The translations under genes and the position numbers were made by a program. DNA of 13,859 nucleotides from an uncultured Coriobacteriales bacterium (GTDB lineage: Bacteria; Actinomycetota; Coriobacteriia; Coriobacteriales; UMGS124), in the NCBI GenBank assembly GCA_902464015.1, contig CABQHM010000072.1:1-13859 (forward strand), given 5' to 3'. Below, piece after piece: positions 1-5,610 of this stretch (position 1 is its first letter; each line of letters begins with the position of its first letter). A model generated the notes under the pieces. The model made no database searches. It had not been told where the DNA came from and saw nothing but the letters and a program-made list of their open reading frames with translations.

Positions 1-55
1 ACTTGTGACCTCCCGGTTATCAGCCGGACGCTCTGACCAACTGAGCTACGGGCCC
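1..55 (-). tRNA. tRNA-Ile (anticodon GAU), 3' part cut by window edge
   Basis: On the minus strand the gene begins at 55 with acceptor strand GGGCCCG, followed by T8-A9 and a normal D arm (GCTCAG...GAGC). The anticodon stem TCCGG/CCGGG (one T-G pair) encloses loop CTGATAA, so the anticodon is GAT (bases 19-21), reading isoleucine AUC/AUU codons. The variable loop and the first bases of the T arm are present; the rest of the T arm and the acceptor 3' strand lie beyond base 1. It is a single tRNA gene outside an rRNA operon, as far as the window shows, with its own promoter just upstream. Confidence 0.95.
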
Positions 56-66
56 GCGAGGTCGAT

Positions 67-94
67 ATAATAGACGCTTTCGCCGTCCTTGTAA
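67..94 (-). promoter_or_regulatory. promoter of the tRNA-Ile gene
   Basis: Reading the minus strand, a -35-like TTACAA (94 to 89) and a -10-like TATTAT (72 to 67) are separated by 16 bases. The predicted transcription start, about base 60, lies five bases upstream of the mature tRNA 5' end at 55, as expected for a short tRNA leader. It lies downstream of the stem-loop that closes the molybdoenzyme operon, so the tRNA has an independent start. Confidence 0.55.
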
Positions 95-141
95 CCCATA
101 TTCGAGAATTAGGGCTGCATTCACAATCAGCACACAATATA

Positions 142-177
142 TCGGCGCCTGTGACGTTTGCGTGCCACAGGCGCCGA
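142..177 (-). terminator. stem-loop closing the molybdoenzyme operon
   Basis: A perfect 12-bp inverted repeat, TCGGCGCCTGTG (142-153) with CACAGGCGCCGA (166-177), encloses a 12-base loop. It starts three bases after the stop codon of the last gene of the minus-strand operon. On the minus strand it is followed by TATATTGTG, not a clean T run, so it may work as a weak or factor-assisted terminator or as a 3'-end stabilising hairpin. The position and stem strength make an operon-end role likely. Confidence 0.65.
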
Positions 178-180
178 GCC

Positions 181-459
181 TTACCTCGCGTAAAACTCCG
201 CCACATCGGGCAGAGGGCTCCTCTTGCCGTCCTCGGTAACGCAACGTACAAGCAGGCGATATCGACCTTCGTGCTCGGGCGTGTAGGTAAACGTCCAATG
301 CACCATGAGCTCGGGGGAGGATTGCGACACGTCGTAGGAATGCCAACTCTCGCCGTCATCGAGGGAGAACTCGACCGCCACGATCTGGTTTCCGTAGTCG
401 TCGGCATATCCGGTAAACGTAACCGGCTTTCCTACCTCAACGTTCATGGGAACTATCAT
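181..459 (-). CDS. stand-alone Mo-oxidoreductase dimerisation domain (sulfite oxidase C-terminal, Ig-like)
   Basis: A 92-residue protein made up only of the C-terminal dimerisation domain of sulfite-oxidase-family enzymes. The segment VTFTGYADD (about residues 13-21), followed by VAVEFSLDDGESW (27-39) and WTFTYTPEHEGRYRLLVR (55-72), is the usual beta-sandwich pattern and closely resembles the C-terminal domain of the haem protein encoded two genes upstream. There is no signal peptide, cysteine pair or cofactor site. The ATG at 459 has a strong Shine-Dalgarno AAAGGAGG (473-466) six bases upstream. The gene is in the same reading frame as the preceding Mo-cofactor gene and separated from it only by that gene's TAA and 30 bases. 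The inferred role is to complete or dimerise the preceding protein. How it would reach the outside of the cell without a signal is unclear; co-export with the folded partner is one option. Confidence 0.8.
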   Translation of the reverse strand: MIVPMNVEVGKPVTFTGYADDYGNQIVAVEFSLDDGESWHSYDVSQSSPELMVHWTFTYTPEHEGRYRLLVRCVTEDGKRSPLPDVAEFYAR

Positions 460-465
460 TGTCCG

Positions 466-473
466 CCTCCTTT
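466..473 (-). promoter_or_regulatory. strong Shine-Dalgarno that sets the start of the dimerisation-domain gene
   Basis: Minus-strand AAAGGAGG lies six bases before the ATG at 459, between the TAA of the upstream gene (490-492) and that ATG. It is the best argument that the 92-residue protein is made separately rather than by read-through. The in-frame translation of the gap is an unlikely basic string, RRVWAQRRRT. Confidence 0.75.
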
Positions 474-489
474 GCGCCCAAACTCGCCG

Positions 490-1287
490 TTACACCTGGG
501 TGCCGGTAAGCACGCCCACATTCGGGCTTGCCGGATTCGCAGCAACGGGGGCAGCAGGAACTTCGTCCTCAACCGTGAAGACAACCTCCACGACATTCTT
601 GAGGAAGTAGTTTGCAGGGGTCTTGGCCATCCACAGCTGGTTTGCGCTGCCCACGGAGTTTGCAATGTCTTCGCCGTTGACCTCGCAACCCAGAACCGCA
701 TGCCTGCCGATTGCATAGCTCAGAGGCACGCTGACCTGGGTGCCGTCATCGGCAATGAAGGTCACCGTGTTGACGCCCTTCTGCGGCCGGGACGCCACGA
801 GCAGACTCTCAATGGAAATACCGCCGACCGCGGCGTTCACGATGGCGCGGCCGCCTGCAGGGTTACCGCCGCAGGAGCACGTCATGAGCTGCGGGGCGCT
901 CTCGTCTTCCACAAGCTCGCCGATGGTAGCGCAGAAGGCATTGTCCACGTCGCCACTCACGGTAAGCTGCCAGTCGGCCGAACGCACCTGCGAGGAGGCG
1001 TTTGCGCCGCCGCAGGCAACCTGGGCCACACCCTGCAGCCTCGCAACATCGGCGGTAGGGGAGACGTACGTCTGGTCAAAGGAGAACGTACCGATAGCGG
1101 CCGTCTTCACCAGACTGGAATGCACTGCGGCGCTGCCCTTTGCCTCAGGCGCACTTTGGGGTTCTGCACCCTGGTTGGCCTGCCCGCTTGCCAAAGCAGC
1201 CATGGGGCCGGCCATCATGGACGCTCCCATCGCGAGGGTTGTGAGAACACCCACGGTTGCGTTGATGCGCTTGCTGTTCTTACTCAT
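490..1287 (-). CDS. exported molybdopterin-binding oxidoreductase domain (sulfite oxidase family), no haem
   Basis: A 265-residue protein. Residues 1-34 are a signal peptide: basic N-region with Lys-Arg at 6-7, a hydrophobic stretch about 12-32, and a likely cut after ALA-S. Residues about 105-238 resemble the Mo-cofactor domain of the sulfite oxidase family: WQLTVSG near 106, the cofactor-cysteine region MTCSCGGNP (135-143; Cys139 probable Mo ligand by position), GGISIESLL, VSVPLSYA, and VLGCEVNGE (198-206) matching the family 'L..e.NGe.l' strand. The C-terminus is an Ala/Pro-rich linker ending PNVGVLTGTQV, where family members normally continue into the dimerisation domain. Here it stops, and that domain is the next gene. 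No CxxCH haem site and no strict twin-arginine motif are present. Start ATG has GGGAGG seven bases upstream, overlapping the previous gene's stop. The substrate is not predictable. Confidence 0.8.
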   Translation of the reverse strand: MSKNSKRINATVGVLTTLAMGASMMAGPMAALASGQANQGAEPQSAPEAKGSAAVHSSLVKTAAIGTFSFDQTYVSPTADVARLQGVAQVACGGANASSQVRSADWQLTVSGDVDNAFCATIGELVEDESAPQLMTCSCGGNPAGGRAIVNAAVGGISIESLLVASRPQKGVNTVTFIADDGTQVSVPLSYAIGRHAVLGCEVNGEDIANSVGSANQLWMAKTPANYFLKNVVEVVFTVEDEVPAAPVAANPASPNVGVLTGTQV

Positions 1288-1299
1288 CGTTATGCCTCC

Positions 1300-2883
1300 C
1301 TATGCCTCGTCGACGGTGAACAGGAAGTTGGTGTCGTACTGGCACACACGGAAATCACCCTCGGGCGTGATGCTCGTGGTGCGGATCTTAAGCACATAGG
1401 AACCAGCCTGCGGGGCCTTGAAGTCCAGTCGCCAATACGTCCAGTACCTGGAGTCATTGTCGGGCGTATCCATAGCGGTCCAAGTGGCGCCGCCGTCAAG
1501 CGAGAACTCGATGGAAGCGATGGGCTCGTCCCAAGCGTCGGCCATGCCCTCAAGATGCACGTCGGTGCCCTCGATGACAACGCCGGTGGGGGCGCTCAGT
1601 ACGGCGCTGTTGGGCTTGGAGTAAATCTCGCCGGTCTGATCGTCGGTGAACTGTCCCACGTACACCTGGTTCATGAGGGTGTCAGGGTCATGCGTCATGA
1701 ACGTGAGGTTGGAGAGGCGCTTCACGAAGTTGCCGCCGGAAGTGTTGTACACCCACAGCTGGCAGGGATAACCCTGGGAGTTGGGCAGAAGCTTGCCGTC
1801 CATCCTGGTGACGATAATGGCGTCGTTCTCAATAAGCCAGTCAAGGCTCATCTCGGCGTAGTTGTAACCGTCGGAGCTGATGGGGCTCATGATGTTGGCG
1901 CCCTCGAGCGGCTGGGCATAGTCGATGATGGCGCTGATCGGAATACCCTCGACCTCCACCTGCATGATGGTGGCCTGGCCCACGCCGTTGATGGTGCAGT
2001 CGTTCTTCATGACCTGGGTCACGGTGCCGAACTGCTCTTCCATCTCGGGCAGCGTCATCTCAACGGGATTGACGCAGTCGCCGTCGATGCTGATGACCCA
2101 GTTCTCGTAAATGGACTCGTCAACGTTTGCGTCGTCGGTGAGCCACTCGCTGGGCTCGTCGATGATTGTCTTGTAGTAGCGGTTCTCGGGGGGCGTGACT
2201 GTGGTCTGATCGTAGGAAAGTGCCAGGTCAACGGTGTCGGCGTCAACCTTTACGATACCGCGGTACACGTCGTACTTGACCTCGTCCCAGCGCTGGAACT
2301 CACCGGTCACATAGTTGATGTAGTGGCACGACTGGCAGTTGCCGTTGTCGGCGTTGATAAAGGCGTCGCTCTCGAGGTGGATGGTGTGCAGGGTGTCGCC
2401 CAGGTGGCGACCGGAGTAGGACGTGGAGTGGCAGGCGATGCAGTTCTCAAACGTCTGCTCGGTGGGATATCCAAAGAAGATGAGGCGGTGGTACGTAGGC
2501 AAGGACATGAGCGCGTTCTCAAGCGTGTGGCAGCTCGTGCAGCCACGGTTCTCGCCGTTGAGGTAGGTGTTGTTCCAGCCGGTACCGTCATCGGGGACGG
2601 GCTGAATCACGAAGCCGTTGCGGTCGACATAGCGCTGAGAGGCGTTTGCCTCGGCATTCGCGGCGTTTTTTTCGGCGTTCTGGTAGAACCCAGGAAGAGC
2701 TGCGACATTCTCGATGAAGCTGCCCTCAGTCGGGAAGCCGCTTATCTCTGCGAGCTGGTCGGGTCGAGGCTGGATGTCGGCATTGTCCGCCCAGGCTTGA
2801 GCCGTCAAGCCAAAGGCGGAAGCGGCGACAAGCGCCGAGGTGAGCGTTGCTGCCAGTTTGAACGTGACGTTCCGTTTGAGCAT
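1300..2883 (-). CDS. exported triheme cytochrome c fused to sulfite-oxidase-family molybdoenzyme
   Basis: I chose the ATG at 2883 because GGAAAGGGG lies just upstream; an ATG at 2922 has no such site. The 527-residue protein has a signal peptide (1-32, cut after WA). Three c-type haem sites follow: CTSCH (115-119), CIACH (148-152) and CQSCH (183-187). A Mo-cofactor domain spans about 255-395 with probable Mo ligand Cys296 in NDCTING, then VEGIPISAIID and YPCQLWVYN. The C-terminal dimerisation domain (about 425-527) contains EFSLDGGATW. It is therefore likely an extracytoplasmic oxidoreductase that moves electrons between a molybdenum site and three haems. The family includes sulfite dehydrogenases and many enzymes of unknown substrate, so the substrate stays open. 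It is first in a three-gene operon, 12 bases ahead of the next start. No RR twin-arginine motif is seen, only Lys-Arg at 3-4. Confidence 0.85.
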   Translation of the reverse strand: MLKRNVTFKLAATLTSALVAASAFGLTAQAWADNADIQPRPDQLAEISGFPTEGSFIENVAALPGFYQNAEKNAANAEANASQRYVDRNGFVIQPVPDDGTGWNNTYLNGENRGCTSCHTLENALMSLPTYHRLIFFGYPTEQTFENCIACHSTSYSGRHLGDTLHTIHLESDAFINADNGNCQSCHYINYVTGEFQRWDEVKYDVYRGIVKVDADTVDLALSYDQTTVTPPENRYYKTIIDEPSEWLTDDANVDESIYENWVISIDGDCVNPVEMTLPEMEEQFGTVTQVMKNDCTINGVGQATIMQVEVEGIPISAIIDYAQPLEGANIMSPISSDGYNYAEMSLDWLIENDAIIVTRMDGKLLPNSQGYPCQLWVYNTSGGNFVKRLSNLTFMTHDPDTLMNQVYVGQFTDDQTGEIYSKPNSAVLSAPTGVVIEGTDVHLEGMADAWDEPIASIEFSLDGGATWTAMDTPDNDSRYWTYWRLDFKAPQAGSYVLKIRTTSITPEGDFRVCQYDTNFLFTVDEA

Positions 2884-2975
2884 GCTTGTTCCCCTTTCCT
2901 TATAAACCCCTTGTTTGAGCACCTACATGCGGTAAACCGCCCCTCCTTTCACGTCCCCAAGTCAAATGCGGTATA

Positions 2976-3001
2976 TGCGGGCCGGCATAACGCGGCCCGC
3001 A
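2976..3001 (-). promoter_or_regulatory. hairpin in the 5' leader of the molybdoenzyme operon
   Basis: TGCGGGCC (2976-2983) and GGCCCGCA (2994-3001) form a perfect 8-bp stem with a 10-base loop, about 95-120 bases upstream of the start codon at 2883. On the minus strand no T run follows it, so it is not an ordinary terminator. It could stabilise the leader or mark a binding site. Confidence 0.4.
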
Positions 3002-3059
3002 CCCTTCGCCCGTCAATACAACGCATGTCGCGTCCGCCCCTTCCGAACGCTTCGCGTAT

Positions 3060-3088
3060 ACTATTCGCTCATTTTCAGGCCTTGTCAA
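3060..3088 (-). promoter_or_regulatory. candidate promoter of the molybdoenzyme operon
   Basis: The minus strand has a perfect -35 TTGACA (3088 to 3083), a 17-base spacer, and AATAGT (3065 to 3060) as a -10-like element; an alternative TAGTAT sits at 3063 to 3058 with 19-base spacing. Transcription from here would give a leader of about 170 bases before the start at 2883. The -10 is imperfect, so confidence is moderate. Confidence 0.5.
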
Positions 3089-3270
3089 TGCACTGATAAC
3101 CTATTTTGTCAATGATTTAACGCACGGTTTTGCTGAATGAACAAAGTTGTATGCGTCGGCTAATCTCAGCTTCTTTCATCTATTTCGTTTCCAAACAGTG
3201 TCCGAAAACGCATAACGCCTTTTGAGGTGGTATCTTTTCGCTTCACGGTCTTTTAGGAAAGGAGATGCGG

Positions 3271-4749
3271 ATGGTGGAGGAGAAGCAGCAGGCTGTTCAG
3301 GAAGATCAGCCTTCAGCTGCGAGTTCAGAAGAGGCGCCTGGCAACACCAAGTCGTTGGGCGTTTTCTCGTTCGAGGGCGATATGCCGTTGTCCCAGGCAA
3401 TCCCGCTGGGCCTGCAACACGTTCTTGCCATGTTCGTGGGCAACTTGACACCGTTGCTGATTGTCACGGGCGTATGCGGCCTGGCAGGCGGCGAGTTTGC
3501 CGAGGTCCAGCTGGCCCTGCTGCAAAACGCCATGCTGGTCGCCGGCCTGGTCACCCTGGTGCAGCTGTTCGGCATCGGCCCCGTGGGCGGCAAAGTGCCG
3601 ATCATCATGGGCACGTCCTCGGGCTTCATCGGCGTGTTCAACTCTGTCGCGGCATCCATGGGCGGCGGTCTCATCGCCTACGGAGCCATCATGGGCGCCT
3701 CGATCATCGGCGGTCTCTTCGAAACTGTTCTCGGCTTCTTCTTGAAGCCGTTGCGCAGGTTCTTCCCGTCCATCGTTACGGGCACGGTCGTCCTCTCCAT
3801 CGGCTTGAGCCTCATCAGCGTGGGTGTCAACGCCTTCGGCGGCGGCAGCAGCGCCGTTGACTTCGGCTCCTTCGAGAACTTCTGCCTGGCCCTCATCGTT
3901 CTGGCGGTCATCCTGTGGGTGAAGCACGCTACGGGCGGCTTCCTCAGCGCTTCCTCGATTCTCATCGGCATCATCGTCGGCTACATCGTCGCCGCCATCA
4001 TGGGACTCGTCCTCCCCACGACCATCGTCAACGCCGACGGTGTCGAAGTCACCAAGGCATGGGTTCTGAACTGGGACAAGGTTGCCGATGCCGCTTGGTT
4101 TGCCATCCCGAGCCTGATGCCCATCGCACCCGTGTTCGACATCCGCGCCATTGCCCCGGTTCTCGTGATGTTCGTCGTAACCGCTGTTGAGACGGTCGGC
4201 GACATCTCCGGCGTCACGCAGGGCGGTATGAACCGCGAGGCCACCGACAAGGAGCTCTCGGGCGGCGTCATGTGCGACGGTCTGGGCTCGACGTTCGCCG
4301 CCCTCTTCGGCGTGCTGCCGAACACCTCCTTCAGCCAGAACGTCGGCCTGGTCACCATGACCAAGATGACCAACCGTAAGGCCTTGGCCTGCGGCGCCAT
4401 CTTCCTGATTCTTTGCGGCCTGTGCCCCAAGCTGGCCGCTGTGGTCTCCATCATGCCCCAGTCGGTCCTGGGCGGTGCGGCCGTCATCATGTTCGCTTCC
4501 ATCGTGGTGAGCGGTATCCAGCTGATCACGCGCGAGCCCCTGACCCCGCGCAACCTCAGCATCGTGTCGGTCGCCCTGGGTCTGGGCTACGGCATCGGGG
4601 CCAACTCCGCCGTGCTGGCCGGCGCCCCTCAGATGGTCAGTCTGATCTTCGGTGGCTCGGGCATCGTCGCCGCGGCTGCCGTGGCCATCCTCTTGAACAT
4701 CGTGCTTCCCAAGGACGAAAAGACGTTCCAGAAGGATGCGAACATCTAA
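3271..4749 (+). CDS. NCS2/NAT family purine (xanthine/urate) permease
   Basis: A 492-residue polytopic membrane protein for cation-coupled uptake of a nucleobase across the cytoplasmic membrane. The first helix carries GLQHVLAMF with the family Gln-His at 49-50. A later helix carries VETVGDISG with the conserved acidic Glu307. The NAT signature QNVGLVTMTK is at 356-365. A Gln at the first position of this signature is typical of xanthine/uric acid carriers, whereas uracil carriers usually have Glu. Family length is 430-500; the extra N-terminal 30 residues are acidic and probably cytoplasmic. I chose the ATG at 3271 because AGGAAAGGAG ends six bases before it; the ATG at 3265 touches that site. 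It lies next to a molybdenum purine hydroxylase operon and its cofactor gene, so purine import for that enzyme is the natural inference. Confidence 0.9.
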   Translation: MVEEKQQAVQEDQPSAASSEEAPGNTKSLGVFSFEGDMPLSQAIPLGLQHVLAMFVGNLTPLLIVTGVCGLAGGEFAEVQLALLQNAMLVAGLVTLVQLFGIGPVGGKVPIIMGTSSGFIGVFNSVAASMGGGLIAYGAIMGASIIGGLFETVLGFFLKPLRRFFPSIVTGTVVLSIGLSLISVGVNAFGGGSSAVDFGSFENFCLALIVLAVILWVKHATGGFLSASSILIGIIVGYIVAAIMGLVLPTTIVNADGVEVTKAWVLNWDKVADAAWFAIPSLMPIAPVFDIRAIAPVLVMFVVTAVETVGDISGVTQGGMNREATDKELSGGVMCDGLGSTFAALFGVLPNTSFSQNVGLVTMTKMTNRKALACGAIFLILCGLCPKLAAVVSIMPQSVLGGAAVIMFASIVVSGIQLITREPLTPRNLSIVSVALGLGYGIGANSAVLAGAPQMVSLIFGGSGIVAAAAVAILLNIVLPKDEKTFQKDANI

Positions 4750-4776
4750 GCTCTGCTGCACATCCACGCTAACACG

Positions 4777-4820
4777 AAGCCCGGCCGCGCGGTTCAATTC
4801 TGAGCGCGACCGGGCTTTTT
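4777..4820 (+). terminator. Rho-independent terminator of the permease gene
   Basis: AAGCCCGG (4777-4784) pairs with CCGGGCTT (4810-4817), then after one C-A mismatch CGCGC-type bases 4786-4790 pair with 4804-4808, around a 13-base loop; TTTTT ends the plus-strand copy at 4816-4820. It is 27 bases after the permease stop. The downstream half lies inside the 3' end of the convergent mocA coding sequence. Confidence 0.85.
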
Positions 4821-5483
4821 GGTGTCCGTATCCCTGATATCTCCTTCCGTACCAGCCAGCTTAAAAAGGCGTCCCCTCGAATTATCGAGAATCTGCTCTC
4901 GAAGCACTTGCAGGTCTTCGACGGTGTCGACGTCAAAGAGCTCCCATTTGCTGGCGACCTCAACGGTCCGCACACGCTCCTTGTGGGCCTTGGCCACGTA
5001 CCCGCCGCCTTTACCGAGCGGCAGCGCGCGCAGCTCGTCAAACGTCCAGGCGGGAAACAGCACTGGGGCTCCCGGCGTGCCCTCAAAGCTCACGCGCCAG
5101 ATGGACTCGGGGTCCTCCTCGGCGCGGCGTAGCAAGGCGGCGATGCTGGCCGGACTGATAAGCGGTTGGTCTGCCTGTACAAACGTCACTGTTGCACAGC
5201 CGTCCATGCCCTCCATACCCAGACGAACGGTGTCGTTTCGATGGGTCTCATCGTGCAGGACGGCACCGACTCCAAGCATGCGGCTCACCTCAGCCACCTC
5301 GACATGGCGCGTGACCACCACACGGCGCGCAAACAGACCATCGGTTGCCCGAATCACGTGCTGGATCAGCGGCACACCATCCAACTCGGCCATAAGCTTG
5401 TTCGATCCAAACCGCGTGCCCATACCTGACGCCATAATGATGCAGCCATGCGCAGGTTTATGGCATACAGGCGGTTGCGTCAT
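4794..5483 (-). CDS. mocA: molybdenum cofactor cytidylyltransferase (MocA-like nucleotidyltransferase)
   Basis: A 229-residue cytoplasmic protein of the MobA-like NTP transferase family, expected to add CMP from CTP to Mo-molybdopterin, the dinucleotide cofactor form used by xanthine-oxidase-type enzymes. The nucleotide loop is IIMASGMGTRFGSNKL (15-30) with Arg24 and Lys29. QADQP (103-107) has the metal-binding Asp105. EGTPGAPVLFP (134-144) and FDVDTVED (183-190) are the usual later motifs. The sequence 'MASGMG' rather than 'LAAGxG' and linkage to yqeB/yqeC place it with the YgfJ-type proteins of selenium-dependent hydroxylase clusters. It is transcribed divergently from the hydroxylase operon and convergently with the permease; its last codons overlap the permease terminator. 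Start ATG at 5483 has only a weak Shine-Dalgarno; the Met at residue 17 would cut into the nucleotide loop and is unlikely. Confidence 0.88.
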   Translation of the reverse strand: MTQPPVCHKPAHGCIIMASGMGTRFGSNKLMAELDGVPLIQHVIRATDGLFARRVVVTRHVEVAEVSRMLGVGAVLHDETHRNDTVRLGMEGMDGCATVTFVQADQPLISPASIAALLRRAEEDPESIWRVSFEGTPGAPVLFPAWTFDELRALPLGKGGGYVAKAHKERVRTVEVASKWELFDVDTVEDLQVLREQILDNSRGRLFKLAGTEGDIRDTDTKKPGRAQN

Positions 5484-5543
5484 GATAAGGCTCGCTTTGC
5501 TGATTCAGCGGTTGGGCAGGCCCGATGGGCCTTTACACCTCGG

Positions 5544-5583
5544 TTGATACGTTTCCCACAGTATAATGAGGACGTCCATGTAA
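5544..5583 (+). promoter_or_regulatory. candidate promoter/operator of the xanthine dehydrogenase operon
   Basis: A perfect -10 hexamer TATAAT lies at 5562-5567. The only good -35-like hexamer, TTGATA at 5544-5549, is just 12 bases upstream, too short for a standard sigma-70 promoter, so activation or another -35 is possible. Directly downstream is an 8-bp palindrome GGACGTCC (5570-5577) that would cover the start of transcription. The minus strand of the same spot reads TATACT, so it could also serve mocA. Not a firm call. Confidence 0.4.
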
Positions 5584-5610
5584 TCCTCGAGCGATGAGGA
5601 GACCGCCATT
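5584..5610 (+). promoter_or_regulatory. ribosome binding site with ATT start, in a small hairpin (FAD subunit)
   Basis: GAGGAG (5596-5601) is followed after six bases (ACCGCC) by ATT at 5608. The bases TCCTC (5584-5588) can pair with GAGGA (5596-5600) around a 7-base loop and so mask the Shine-Dalgarno sequence. In this frame there is no ATG, GTG, TTG or CTG between the TAA at 5581 and the GTG at 5629. Confidence 0.6.

Larger units (their letters stand above)
2884..3270. other. 387-base divergent intergenic region
   Basis: No gene is supported here. It separates the minus-strand molybdoenzyme operon from the plus-strand permease. It holds the candidate minus promoter (3060-3088), the leader hairpin (2976-3001), a palindrome GCGGTAAACCGC (2929-2940), a direct repeat ATGCGGTA (2927-2934 and 2966-2973), and a direct repeat TTGTCAATG (3082-3090 and 3106-3114, 24 bases apart). 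I could not find a convincing -35/-10 pair for the plus-strand permease, nor a recognisable purine riboswitch core. Confidence 0.6.

Noticed and set aside
460..489. Read-through of the TAA to join the two split-protein genes
   Set aside because: The in-frame gap would encode a strongly basic, unlikely linker, and it contains a near-perfect ribosome site with ideal spacing. Kept only as an outside possibility.
151..3096. Very long plus-strand open frame opposite the molybdoenzyme operon
   Set aside because: The minus strand has three well-marked genes with signal peptides, haem and cofactor motifs and ribosome sites. The plus frame has no family features and is a by-product of GC-rich codon use.
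3115..3264. Purine or xanthine riboswitch ahead of the permease
   Set aside because: I looked for a three-way junction with conserved purine-riboswitch core and for a clear terminator/antiterminator; none is visible.
3325..4797. Long minus-strand open frame opposite the permease
   Set aside because: It is Asp/His/Gln-rich and low complexity, with no ribosome site, and lies opposite a clear NCS2 permease.
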